From assembly GCA_024402695.1 (NCBI GenBank), contig JAKSTG010000005.1:46412-110411 (forward strand): 64,000 nt of DNA, read 5' to 3'. This DNA comes from Treponema sp. (lineage in GTDB: Bacteria > Spirochaetota > Spirochaetia > Treponematales > Treponemataceae). The first letter of the stretch is position 1. Each line of letters begins with the position of its first letter. Shown piece by piece: positions 42,362-51,004 of the stretch. The position numbers and the translations under genes are program-made. The notes below the pieces were generated by a model, which was given only the letters and a program-made list of their open reading frames with translations, searched no databases and was not told the DNA's origin.

Positions 42362-44185
42362 ATGTCAGATAAACCAGTTGTTCCAGTTTTTTTTGCCTGT
42401 GATGACAATTTTGTAAAATTTACTATCGTAGCGATTACCTCGCTTAAAGCTAATGCAGATCGCGATCATCATTATGATATTCATATTCTTTACACAGAAA
42501 TGTCTAAAGATATGAAAGAGAAGACTTATGCTCTTGCTGATGAAGATTTTTCAATCACATTTGATGATGTTACACACTTCTTGAAGGCCGTAAACTACCG
42601 CCTTCACGTTCGTGATTATTATTCAAAAACTACTTACTATCGTCTTTTCATTCCGGATCTTTATCCAAACTATGATAAGGCAATTTATATCGACTCGGAC
42701 ACAATCATTCTTGGAAACATTGCAGAAATGTATTCCTATGACCTTGGCGACAACTATGTTGGTGCCTGTAAAGAACAAGCCATGGTTCAGGAAGATGTAT
42801 TCGGTACTTACGTAGAAAAATGTCTTGGTTGTGACAGAAACAATTACTTTAATGCCGGTGTTCTTCTTATCAACTGTGAACGTTTCCGCACAAAGCGTGT
42901 TCTTGATAAGTTCATCAAGCTGCTTCACGAATATACTTTCACAGTTACTCAGGATGAAGATTACCTGAACGTAATCTGTTACAACAAAGTTCTGTGGCTG
43001 CCACAGGGCTGGGATATGGAAGTTTTTGGTAAACTTCCTTGTAAGCCTGAAGAATTCAAAATCATCCACTACATTATGTGGTCTAAACCTTGGCACTTCG
43101 ATGACTGCCGTCTTAAGGAATACTTCTGGAAGTATGCCGAACAGACTGTTGTTTACAATGATATTCTTGAAATCCTCAAGAACTATCCTGAAGAAAGAAA
43201 ACAGAAGGACCTTCAGGAAGCTGATCACCTGGCAAAACTTGCAATTGAGGAAACAAACCGCCCAGACAACTATCTGAACAGAAAGACTCTTGTAAGAACT
43301 TTCATCAAGGTTGTAAAAGGCTTCATTTCTAAATCTGAAGTTAAACAGAGTGAAGACCGTCTTCGTGTTCTTAAAAAGATTGATGAATACGAAATTGCAG
43401 GAAAATTCGATCAGGATGTTGAGGACGACCCTCCATCACGTCAGATTCAGCCTGGGGAAGTTGACTTTGAACAGAAAAAACTTTCTACAAGAATCGGTGC
43501 TGCTTACGCTTTGAACAAAGCCAGAAAATTCCGCAATAAGCTTATCAAATCAAAGAAGATTTTCTTCAATGGTGTAGTGGGAACAGAAAACGTTAAAGAC
43601 TTTACAGGCGGCGCAATCGTTACTTGTAATCACTTCCACGCCTTTGACAGTTTCATCATTCACTTTGCTTTCGAAGAACTTAAAAAGAATACAAAGAACA
43701 AGAATGCAAAATTCTTCCGTATTATTCGCGAAGGAAACTATACTTCTTTCCCAGGCTTCTACGGAATGATCATGAGAAGATGCTATACACTGCCTCTTTC
43801 TTCAAATCACATTGTTATCAATGAATTTGTTGAAGCTTGTAAAAATCTTCTTGCTGCCGGACACTTTATCCTTATTTATCCTGAACAGGGAATGTGGTGG
43901 AACTATCGCAAACCTCGTCCAATGAAAAAAGGTGCCTTCAACCTGGCAGTAAAGAACAATGTTCCGGTTCTTCCTTGTTTCATTACACTTCAGGATTCAA
44001 GTCTTATTGATTCTGACGGATTCCCGGTTCAGGAATACACACTCCACATCGGTAAACCAATCTATCCTAAAGAGGGTGTAACTCGTGGTGAAAACATGGA
44101 ATACCTGATGAATGAAAACTATGCACAGTGGAAAGCAATCTACGAAGAAACTTACAAGATTCCGCTGACATACAAAACTGAATAG
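42362..44185 (+). CDS. GT8 glycosyltransferase fused to lysophospholipid-type acyltransferase
   Basis: 607 residues in two domains. Residues ~8-290 are a GT8 glycosyltransferase: PVFFACDDNFVKFTIVAITSL, YYRLFIPDLYP, metal site IYIDSDT (Asp111, Asp113), NYFNAGVLLINCERF and HYIMWSKPWHF. A helical linker follows. Residues ~395-600 are an acyltransferase of the PlsC/LPLAT type: TCNHFHAFD with the catalytic His424-x4-Asp429, FFRIIREGNYTSFPGF, ILIYPEQGMWW and PMKKGAFNLAVKNNVPVLPCFI. One polypeptide could therefore both glycosylate and acylate a glycerolipid or glycan. No membrane helix is obvious. Own promoter upstream. Confidence 0.88.
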   Translation: MSDKPVVPVFFACDDNFVKFTIVAITSLKANADRDHHYDIHILYTEMSKDMKEKTYALADEDFSITFDDVTHFLKAVNYRLHVRDYYSKTTYYRLFIPDLYPNYDKAIYIDSDTIILGNIAEMYSYDLGDNYVGACKEQAMVQEDVFGTYVEKCLGCDRNNYFNAGVLLINCERFRTKRVLDKFIKLLHEYTFTVTQDEDYLNVICYNKVLWLPQGWDMEVFGKLPCKPEEFKIIHYIMWSKPWHFDDCRLKEYFWKYAEQTVVYNDILEILKNYPEERKQKDLQEADHLAKLAIEETNRPDNYLNRKTLVRTFIKVVKGFISKSEVKQSEDRLRVLKKIDEYEIAGKFDQDVEDDPPSRQIQPGEVDFEQKKLSTRIGAAYALNKARKFRNKLIKSKKIFFNGVVGTENVKDFTGGAIVTCNHFHAFDSFIIHFAFEELKKNTKNKNAKFFRIIREGNYTSFPGFYGMIMRRCYTLPLSSNHIVINEFVEACKNLLAAGHFILIYPEQGMWWNYRKPRPMKKGAFNLAVKNNVPVLPCFITLQDSSLIDSDGFPVQEYTLHIGKPIYPKEGVTRGENMEYLMNENYAQWKAIYEETYKIPLTYKTE

Positions 44186-44194
44186 AAACTAAAA

Positions 44195-45022
44195 ATGAAA
44201 AAAACTTTCCTTATTTTTTTACTGATGATTTCCAGCCTCGCTCTTTTTGCTCAGGCTGGAACATCAGAATCTTTCAATAATCTTATCCAGAACTTTTTTG
44301 AATTGAGAATGAATAATTCCGTTTTCGATTCAAAAAAGGAGTCTGAAAAAATCCTTTCCCGCATCAATGAATTTGAAGCCTCTACAAAAAGTCAGGTCGA
44401 AAAACTTACTGAAGAAGAACGGCTTGTTGTTGAAAGTTATATCGTTAATGAAAAGTTCGGTGTAATTTATGAAGACAAGTCAAAACGGGATTCTCTTAAA
44501 GAAATGATGAAGACTCATTTTGACAAGATGGAAAAATTCTGCGCAGGAAAAGAAAACTCTGACTTAAGCAGCTGGTTTCTGGTAAGCCGTGGAGATGTTA
44601 CTTCCTGTTACATGGTTTTCTCTGCAAAGGATGTTATGAAATATGGTATGGCTGTAAAACCTATGTATGAGACAGCCATCGAAAAGGATCCTGATTTTTT
44701 TCTTCCTTACATGAATCTGTCACAGTGGTATTATTATGCTCCTGGAATTGCAGGGGGAAGCAAAAAGAAAGGCGTTTCTCTTTGTAAAGAAGCTTACGAA
44801 CTTTCCAAGACTGTTCCTGAAAAATATTACACTTCGATTTTTTATTCACAGATGCTTTTTGAAAACAAGCAGAAAGATGAAGCTGCAAAGATTCTTCTTG
44901 AAGCTGAAAAATGTTTTCCCGAAAGCACAATGGTAAAAATCATCAAGGAACAGAATGCTAAGGGAAAATCCCTGTTTGAGTACAATAAGGAAAAATCCGA
45001 TTTGTCAAAAGACGTAAAATAA
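44195..45022 (+). CDS. Secreted protein, TPR-like, unknown function
   Basis: 275 residues with a clear signal peptide (MKKTFLIFLLMISSLALFAQA). The mature chain is helical; PDFFLPYMNLSQWYYYAPGIAGGSKKKGVSLCKEAYELSK followed by KYYTSIFYSQMLFENKQKDEAAKILLEAEKCFP looks like degenerate TPR units. I do not recognise the family. It starts 9 bases after the GT8-acyltransferase gene and is probably cotranscribed; it may be a periplasmic partner of that pathway. Confidence 0.6.
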   Translation: MKKTFLIFLLMISSLALFAQAGTSESFNNLIQNFFELRMNNSVFDSKKESEKILSRINEFEASTKSQVEKLTEEERLVVESYIVNEKFGVIYEDKSKRDSLKEMMKTHFDKMEKFCAGKENSDLSSWFLVSRGDVTSCYMVFSAKDVMKYGMAVKPMYETAIEKDPDFFLPYMNLSQWYYYAPGIAGGSKKKGVSLCKEAYELSKTVPEKYYTSIFYSQMLFENKQKDEAAKILLEAEKCFPESTMVKIIKEQNAKGKSLFEYNKEKSDLSKDVK

Positions 45023-45048
45023 TATATATTACTCACACATCTTAAATC

Positions 45049-45146
45049 GTACTGGGGTGCTTGCAGTTTTCTGCAGGCTGAGATTATACCCATAGAGCTT
45101 CGCATGAAGCTCCAACCTGATCCGGGTAATACCGGCGGAGGAAGGC
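45049..45146 (+). ncRNA. TPP riboswitch (THI element)
   Basis: All conserved blocks are present in order: GGGGTGC (45054-45060), GGCTGAGA, ACCC, ACCTGATC, GGGTAATACCGGCG and AGGAAGG. A hairpin arm GAGCTTC/GAAGCTC extends P3. The last block includes the ribosome site of thiB, whose ATG is at 45147, so ligand binding should hide the site and stop translation. Confidence 0.95.
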
Positions 45147-46169
45147 ATGAAAAAATCATTTGTCCTTTTAACTTCTATTTTTATGGCTCTTTGTCTTTTG
45201 TCTTGTTCTAAGAAGAACTCTGACACAACTGAAAGCAAAGAAGTAACTGTTTACACTTACGACTCGTTCATCAGTGAATGGGGTCCAGGTCCTGAAATTG
45301 CACGTCTTTTTGAAGAAAAGACTGGAATCAAAGTAAACTGGGTTGACTGTGGTGATGGAGCTCAGATCCTTTCTAAAGCTCTTTCAGAAAAATCAGCACC
45401 TCAGAGTGATGTTATTCTCGGATTGGACAACAACCTGGTTCAGAAAGCCCGCAGCGCAGGAATCATCGAAAGCTACAAACCTGCCGGAGCTGATGGTCTT
45501 TACAATGGTCTTGAAGAAGCCCTTGGGGGAGACTGGGTTCTTACTCCATTTGATTTCAGCCACTTTGCAATGATCTTTGATACTGAATCTACAGTAAACA
45601 AACCTGTAAGTCTGGCAGACCTTGCCCGCGATGAATACAAAGGAAAAATCATCCTTATGGATCCAAGAACAAGTACACCAGGTCTTGGCTTTGCTGCATG
45701 GACTTATGCTGTGTTCGGTGACAATTATGTGAACTACTGGAAAAGCCTTAAGAAATCAATTCTTACAATGAGCCCGGGATGGAGTTCTGGTTACGGACTT
45801 TTCACAAAAGGTGAAGCTCCACTTTGTTCAAGCTATACAACAAGTCCTGCTTACCATGTTGAATACGGTGAAGGTAACAGATTCCAGGCTCTTATGTTCA
45901 TTGACGGTCATGTTCAGCAGGTTGAAGGTGCCGGTATTACAAAAGGTGCAAAGAACGCTGCTGCTGCTAAAGCCTTTATTGATTTCCTGATTACAGAAGA
46001 AGCTCAGAACACTATTCCACTTACACAGTGGATGTTCCCTGCAAACAAAAATGTTTCTCTTCCTGACAGCTACAAAACAGCTGCTCCTGTTCCAGAAACA
46101 ACTCTTTCTTACGATGCCTCAAAACTTGACGGTGTTGTAGAAAATATCATGAAAATCATTTCGGAATAA
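45147..46169 (+). CDS. thiB: Thiamine-binding lipoprotein of ABC transporter
   Basis: 340 residues. Lipoprotein signal MKKSFVLLTSIFMALCLLSCSKKNS (lipobox LLSC). Then the ThiB pattern: VTVYTYDSFISEWGPGPEIARLFEEKTGIKVNW, SDVILGLDNNLVQKA, LTPFDFSHFAMIFDT, GKIILMDPRTSTPGLGFAAWTYAVFG, MSPGWSSGYGLFTKGEAPLCSSYTTSPAYH and EGAGITKGAKN. Captures thiamine (or its phosphates) outside the membrane. First gene behind the TPP riboswitch. Confidence 0.95.
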   Translation: MKKSFVLLTSIFMALCLLSCSKKNSDTTESKEVTVYTYDSFISEWGPGPEIARLFEEKTGIKVNWVDCGDGAQILSKALSEKSAPQSDVILGLDNNLVQKARSAGIIESYKPAGADGLYNGLEEALGGDWVLTPFDFSHFAMIFDTESTVNKPVSLADLARDEYKGKIILMDPRTSTPGLGFAAWTYAVFGDNYVNYWKSLKKSILTMSPGWSSGYGLFTKGEAPLCSSYTTSPAYHVEYGEGNRFQALMFIDGHVQQVEGAGITKGAKNAAAAKAFIDFLITEEAQNTIPLTQWMFPANKNVSLPDSYKTAAPVPETTLSYDASKLDGVVENIMKIISE

Positions 46170-46175
46170 TTTTCC

Positions 46176-47855
46176 ATGACAAGCGGTTCAAGAAAAAAGC
46201 AGAGAAATATTACCCGGTACGTTATTGCTTCTACAGCTTTCTTTTTGACCGCAATTGTTTTTCTGTGTTTCCTGGTTCCTTTGACAGCGGTATTCTTTCC
46301 TGGATTGTTCATGAAAGATACCGGAGTTCTTTCTCTTAATGCAGGGACCGGTGGAAACACAAACCTTTTTTATATCCTAAAAACAACACTTTTTACCCTA
46401 AAAATAGCCGCAGGCAGTACTCTGGTTGCGGTTTTTATTGGATTTCCAGCAGCTTTTTTCTGTGCCAGACGAAAGTTTCTTTTTAAGAAAGTTCTTCTTG
46501 GGCTTTCTGCAGTGCCTTTGTGCATTCCAATTCTTATTGCCGCTTTGGGATTTGTTTCTGTTTTCGGGCTTTCTGGTTTTATGAACAAAGTCATTGTGTC
46601 TTTTACTGGCGGTGAAAAATCTCGAATCCTATATTCCCAGTGGGGCATTATGGTGGCCCAGGGCTTCTATAATTTTCCTCTGGTCATGAGCATGGTTTCA
46701 AGGTCTTGGGAAAGTCTTCCTGAAGAAAACCAGAATGCCGCAAGACTTTTAGGTTCAAACGAAAGACAGGTCTTTTTCAAAATCACATTGCCATCCCTGG
46801 TTCCTGCAATCGTTTCTTCAGTTATTCCGGTTTTCCTTTTCTGCTATTTTAGTTTCATGATGGTGCTTCTTTTTTCAGCACCTGGAACTTCAACTCTTGA
46901 AGTAGAGATCTACCAGGCAGTAAAGACTTCACTCGATATAAAAGCAGCCTCTAGACTTGCAATTGCCGAAACTCTTTCTGCAATAATTATTGTGGCTCTT
47001 TACACCGTATTTGTAAGAAACCAGATGCAGAGCGGGGAAGTGTTTCACAAGAATAAAAAGCCTTCAGTTGCCTGCGCAGACTACGAAACCGGAGTTTCTA
47101 AAGTTCTTGAAATCCTTCTTTTCGTCTTCATTCTTATTCTGATTTTGTTGTTTTTTGTTGCGCCTTTTGCCGGCATTGTTTTCTCAGGTTTTACAGCCCG
47201 TATTGGCGGCAAAGATGTTCTTTCTTTGAACCAGTACAGAACTTTGTTTAAGTCTAAAGGTTTCTGGGAATCTTTAAAAACAACAATCTATGTTTCTTTA
47301 TATACAGGAACTCTCTGTACCTTTGTTTCCCTTGTCTATGCGCTTTTGATTCACAAAGTAAAATCAGTTTTCAAAAAAAGAATTCTTGAGATTACGGCTC
47401 TTCTTCCAATGGCCGTTTCTTCTGTAATCTTAGGATTCGGCATGACTTTGGTCTTCAAAAAAGGAAATGTATTCAGTCTGGTTATTGTACAGACCGCCTT
47501 GTTCTGGCCTCTTGCTTACAGACAGATAAACTCTGCTTTGATGAAGATTCCGTCAGATGTAATGAATGCCGCTTCCATGCTTTCGGACAACTACCTGGAC
47601 GGAGTGTTCCGTGTAATTGTTCCATGGCTTAAGAAACCTCTTTTCGCGTCTTTCGGTTTCTGTTTTGCTTTTAGCGCCGGGGACACAACACTTCCTTTAA
47701 TCCTTGCAATTCCGAAATTCCAGACTTTGAGTCTTTATACATACAGGCTTTCAGGTTCCTACAGGTTCAATACGGCCTGTGCAAGCGGAACTATTCTGGC
47801 TCTTATCTGTTTTGCAGTATTTGCTTTATCTGAAAAAATCGGAGGAAAGAAATGA
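46176..47855 (+). CDS. thiP: Thiamine ABC transporter permease, fused double domain
   Basis: 559 residues with two homologous permease halves of about six helices each, as usual for ThiP. EAA-type loops are visible in each half: NQNAARLLGSNERQVFFKITLPSLVPA and VMNAASMLSDNYLDGVFRVIVPWLKKPL. Starts 6 bases after thiB and overlaps thiQ by 4 bases. Confidence 0.93.
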   Translation: MTSGSRKKQRNITRYVIASTAFFLTAIVFLCFLVPLTAVFFPGLFMKDTGVLSLNAGTGGNTNLFYILKTTLFTLKIAAGSTLVAVFIGFPAAFFCARRKFLFKKVLLGLSAVPLCIPILIAALGFVSVFGLSGFMNKVIVSFTGGEKSRILYSQWGIMVAQGFYNFPLVMSMVSRSWESLPEENQNAARLLGSNERQVFFKITLPSLVPAIVSSVIPVFLFCYFSFMMVLLFSAPGTSTLEVEIYQAVKTSLDIKAASRLAIAETLSAIIIVALYTVFVRNQMQSGEVFHKNKKPSVACADYETGVSKVLEILLFVFILILILLFFVAPFAGIVFSGFTARIGGKDVLSLNQYRTLFKSKGFWESLKTTIYVSLYTGTLCTFVSLVYALLIHKVKSVFKKRILEITALLPMAVSSVILGFGMTLVFKKGNVFSLVIVQTALFWPLAYRQINSALMKIPSDVMNAASMLSDNYLDGVFRVIVPWLKKPLFASFGFCFAFSAGDTTLPLILAIPKFQTLSLYTYRLSGSYRFNTACASGTILALICFAVFALSEKIGGKK

Positions 47856-48496
47856 GTTCTTATTTTTCTGCTAAAGGAATCAGGAAGACTTTTGATTCCA
47901 AGACAATCAGTTTTGATTTTGAATGTGACAAAGGAACTCTGACTAGTCTTGTTGGGCCTTCGGGCGCCGGTAAATCAACTGTCCTGAAGATCATTTCAGG
48001 GCTTGAAAAAAATGATGAAGGTTCTAATCCGGAAATTATTCTTGATGGAAAACATATTGAAAAACTTCCACCTAGTGCCAGGGAAATCGGAATGATTTTC
48101 CAGAGTGGGGCTCTTTTTGACAATATGAATGTTGTTCAAAATGTTGCCTATGGTCTTATTACAAAAGGCGAAAAGAAAAAGGATGCCCTTGAAAAGGCCT
48201 CGGCTTTTCTTTCCGAATTCGGTCTTGCAGGTTTTGAAAAAAGAAATCCAGCAACTCTTTCTGGCGGTGAAAGACAGAGAGTCGCTTTGGCTCGAACTCT
48301 TATTACAGCTCCGAAACTTATTCTTATGGATGAACCTTTAAGCGCACTTGATGCAGATCTTCGTCTTAAACTTGGAGACCAGATCAAAGTCTGGCAGAAA
48401 GAATTCGGATTTACTGCAATTATGGTTACTCATGATATGGCAGAAGCCAGCCGTATGAGCGACCGTATTTTCAACATTACCGGTGAAGGAAACTAG
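47852..48496 (+). CDS. thiQ: Thiamine ABC transporter ATPase
   Basis: 214 residues, one ABC domain: Walker A GPSGAGKSTVL, Q-loop GMIFQSGALFDNMNVVQNVAYGL, signature LSGGERQRVALARTL, Walker B LILMDEPLSALD, switch His in VTHDMAEASRM. Energises ThiBP. Overlap of 4 bases with thiP and 2-base gap to the next gene mark a tight operon. Confidence 0.93.
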   Translation: MSSYFSAKGIRKTFDSKTISFDFECDKGTLTSLVGPSGAGKSTVLKIISGLEKNDEGSNPEIILDGKHIEKLPPSAREIGMIFQSGALFDNMNVVQNVAYGLITKGEKKKDALEKASAFLSEFGLAGFEKRNPATLSGGERQRVALARTLITAPKLILMDEPLSALDADLRLKLGDQIKVWQKEFGFTAIMVTHDMAEASRMSDRIFNITGEGN

Positions 48497-48498
48497 AA

Positions 48499-49302
48499 AT
48501 GGCTGTAAGCCCTGTTCATTATTTTGACTTTCACACTCATCCGGATTTTTATGATGAAAAGGAAATTGCATCTGTTGTTCAGAATATTGTAAAAGAGAAA
48601 ATCAGAACTTTTGCTGCCAGCGTAAATGTTGAATCCTTTCATAGAAATTTAGAAATCAAAGAAATGGTAATAAAGGAAGCCTTGGAATCAGGCTATTCAA
48701 AAGAAGAAGCCGAAAAACTTGTTACCGTCACTTTTGGGGTTCATCCTTCCTATTGCAAAACTCTTCCCGTAAAAGAAAATGAAGCCTTTGAACTGCTTAA
48801 TCCTTTTTATGAAAAATCTGAAATGATTTCTGAAGTGGGCTTGGATTTTTTCTGGGAAAAAGAGTGCCCGAAAGAGATTCAGATCATGCATCTCCTGATT
48901 GCTTTACAAAATGCAAATGAAAAAAGCAAGGTGGTTATCCTTCATACAAAAGGGGCTGAAAAAGAGATTCTTTCTATTTTGAAAGATTTCCCGAAAGCCA
49001 GACCTGTAATTCACTGGTATGATGGTCCAGATGATATCTATAAAGCTTTTATAGAAAAAGGTTATCCGGAAACTTTCGGCTGCGAAATCAAATATTCAGA
49101 AAGTATTCGTGCTTTCTTACGAATAACTCCTTCGGAATTAATTTTTCCTGAGACAGATAATCCTACAGGTGAACCCTGGCTCGGGGGTACAGACTCAAGT
49201 CCTTTGTTGATTAAAAGGGTGTATGAAGATATTGCTCAAGTGAAAGGATGGACTATTAAAGAAACTTCAGAAATACTTGGAAGGAATTTACAGCTTATTT
49301 AA
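48499..49302 (+). CDS. TatD-family metal-dependent hydrolase
   Basis: 267 residues. Metal ligands in the TatD order: FDFHTHPDF (HxH), SEVGLDFF (Glu), ILHTKGAEKE (His), VIHWYDGP (His) and PETDNPTGEPW (Asp). TatD proteins are usually 3'-5' exonucleases or related phosphoesterases. Here the gene follows thiQ by 2 bases, under TPP-riboswitch control, so a thiamine-linked role (for example hydrolysis of an imported phosphorylated or damaged thiamine) is conceivable; that is inference. Confidence 0.82.
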   Translation: MAVSPVHYFDFHTHPDFYDEKEIASVVQNIVKEKIRTFAASVNVESFHRNLEIKEMVIKEALESGYSKEEAEKLVTVTFGVHPSYCKTLPVKENEAFELLNPFYEKSEMISEVGLDFFWEKECPKEIQIMHLLIALQNANEKSKVVILHTKGAEKEILSILKDFPKARPVIHWYDGPDDIYKAFIEKGYPETFGCEIKYSESIRAFLRITPSELIFPETDNPTGEPWLGGTDSSPLLIKRVYEDIAQVKGWTIKETSEILGRNLQLI

Positions 49303-49332
49303 TTTTATGTGAAGTAACGAAATGTGAAATAA

Positions 49333-49365
49333 AAAAGCCTTCGGAATATTCCGAAAGCTTTTCTT
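49333..49365. terminator. Bidirectional terminator
   Basis: Stem TTCGGAA/TTCCGAA extended by AAGC/GCTT, with A and T runs on either side. Ends the thiBPQ operon (+) and the symporter transcript (-). Confidence 0.8.
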
Positions 49366-49382
49366 GTATCAGTTACAAGTTA

Positions 49383-50969
49383 TTAGTTTGCTTCATCAGG
49401 AAGCGATGTTGTTGTTTTTACTGTGCTAACTTTGTCGTAGCAAGAGAACATTGAATCAACATTTTCTTTCTTCATTTTTGGTGTGATAAGGCTTACAAGT
49501 GGAACGATGATAAGTCCGCCAACCATTGCGAAGGCACCTGAGTGGATACTTGTCTTGAACATAAGTCCGAAGAATGGCCCCCATGCTGCAACATTTACAC
49601 CAGCCATAGAGATTACGAACTGAGTAATTGCAAGACCTGTTCCCCAGATGAAACATGCGATTGTTGCACCTTTTGTTACACCTTTCCAGTAAAGACCGTA
49701 AAGGTATGGAGCAAGGAATGCACCTGCAAGTCCACCCCAAGAAACACCCATCATCTGAGCGATGAATGTAACTCCAGGGTTAGCATCTTTGAATACAGCG
49801 ATGATAGCAGAAACGATGATGAAGAATACGATGAAGATACGCATGATCAGAACCTGTTTCTTTTCATCCATTTCTTTCTTAGAAGCTGGTTTGATAACAT
49901 CAAGTGTGAATGTTGAGCTTGATGTAAGAACCAGTGAAGAAAGTGTAGACATAGAAGCTGAAAGAACCAGAACGATAACAACTGCAATGATGATAGGTGA
50001 CAGAGTTGAAAGCATTGCTGGAACAATTGTATCGAAAAGTGGTTTACCGCTTGCTGAGTAAGCAATCTTGTCTGCATAAAGACGACCGAAACCACCAAGG
50101 AAGTAACAGCCACCGGCTACGATGATTGCGAATACTGTAGAAATGATTGTTCCTTTATGGATCTGGTTTTCAGATTTGATTGCATAGAATTTTCCGACCA
50201 TCTGTGGAAGACCCCATGTTCCGAGGGATGTAAGCATTACAACGAAGAACAGGAATACTGGATCTGGTCCAAAGAAAGAAGAGAAAGCACCGCCAGTCCA
50301 ACCTGGAGCTGGAACTGCAGAAAGTTTCTGTGAAGCAGCAAGGAGACCGCCGTTCTGTGAAAGAACTGCAAGAATAACGGCTACGATACCGAAGAGCATG
50401 ATGATACCCTGGATGAAGTCGTTGATAGCTGTTGCCATGTAACCACCGAAGATTACGTAGAATCCTGTAAGAATTGCCATAACAAGGATTACAACCCAGT
50501 AAGGAATGTTGAATACCAGTCCGAAGAGGGAAGAAAGTCCGTTGTAAAGAGAGGCAGTATATGGAATGAGGAATACGAATACGATCAGTGAAGCAACGAT
50601 TTTAAGACCTGTTGATTCGAAACGTTTTCCGAAGTAATCAGGCATTGTTTTTGCATCCAGGTGCTGAGTCATAATACGAGTTCTTCTTCCCAGGATGTTC
50701 CATGCCAGGAGGGAACCGATGAATGCGTTTCCAAGACCAGCCCATGTAGATGCCATACCGAAGAGCCATCCAAACTGACCTGCATATCCTACGAAGATAA
50801 CTGCAGAGAAATAAGATGTTCCGAAAGCGAAAGCTGTAAGCCAAGGACCTACAGAGCGTCCACCAAGAACAAATCCATTAACGTCTGTAGAATTCTTTCT
50901 ACAGTAAAGTCCGATTCCAACCATAACTGCAAAATATGCGGCCAGGATGGTGATTACTAAAGGTATCAT
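49383..50969 (-). CDS. Sodium:solute symporter (SSS family)
   Basis: 528 residues, about thirteen membrane helices. FVLGGRSVGPWLTAFAFGTSYFSAVIFVGYAG is the typical SSS first-helix region, GGYMATAINDFIQGIIMLFG matches the sodium-solute symporter signature, and ILVLSASMSTLSSLVLTSSS (quoted in part) contains the Na2-site Ser pair. Proline/pantothenate-permease-like. Substrate is not predictable. It lies 35 bases after the aldolase gene, so it may import a 2-oxo acid or other organic acid used or made by it. Confidence 0.88.
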   Translation of the reverse strand: MIPLVITILAAYFAVMVGIGLYCRKNSTDVNGFVLGGRSVGPWLTAFAFGTSYFSAVIFVGYAGQFGWLFGMASTWAGLGNAFIGSLLAWNILGRRTRIMTQHLDAKTMPDYFGKRFESTGLKIVASLIVFVFLIPYTASLYNGLSSLFGLVFNIPYWVVILVMAILTGFYVIFGGYMATAINDFIQGIIMLFGIVAVILAVLSQNGGLLAASQKLSAVPAPGWTGGAFSSFFGPDPVFLFFVVMLTSLGTWGLPQMVGKFYAIKSENQIHKGTIISTVFAIIVAGGCYFLGGFGRLYADKIAYSASGKPLFDTIVPAMLSTLSPIIIAVVIVLVLSASMSTLSSLVLTSSSTFTLDVIKPASKKEMDEKKQVLIMRIFIVFFIIVSAIIAVFKDANPGVTFIAQMMGVSWGGLAGAFLAPYLYGLYWKGVTKGATIACFIWGTGLAITQFVISMAGVNVAAWGPFFGLMFKTSIHSGAFAMVGGLIIVPLVSLITPKMKKENVDSMFSCYDKVSTVKTTTSLPDEAN

Positions 50970-51004
50970 AAAGCCTCCATTTATTTATTGATACTTTTTT
51001 GCGA

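Noticed and set aside
49542..50113. Long antisense reading frames opposite the symporter, rho, helicase and other genes
   Set aside because: They are low-complexity mirrors of strongly biased codon use, without ribosome sites or recognisable domains.
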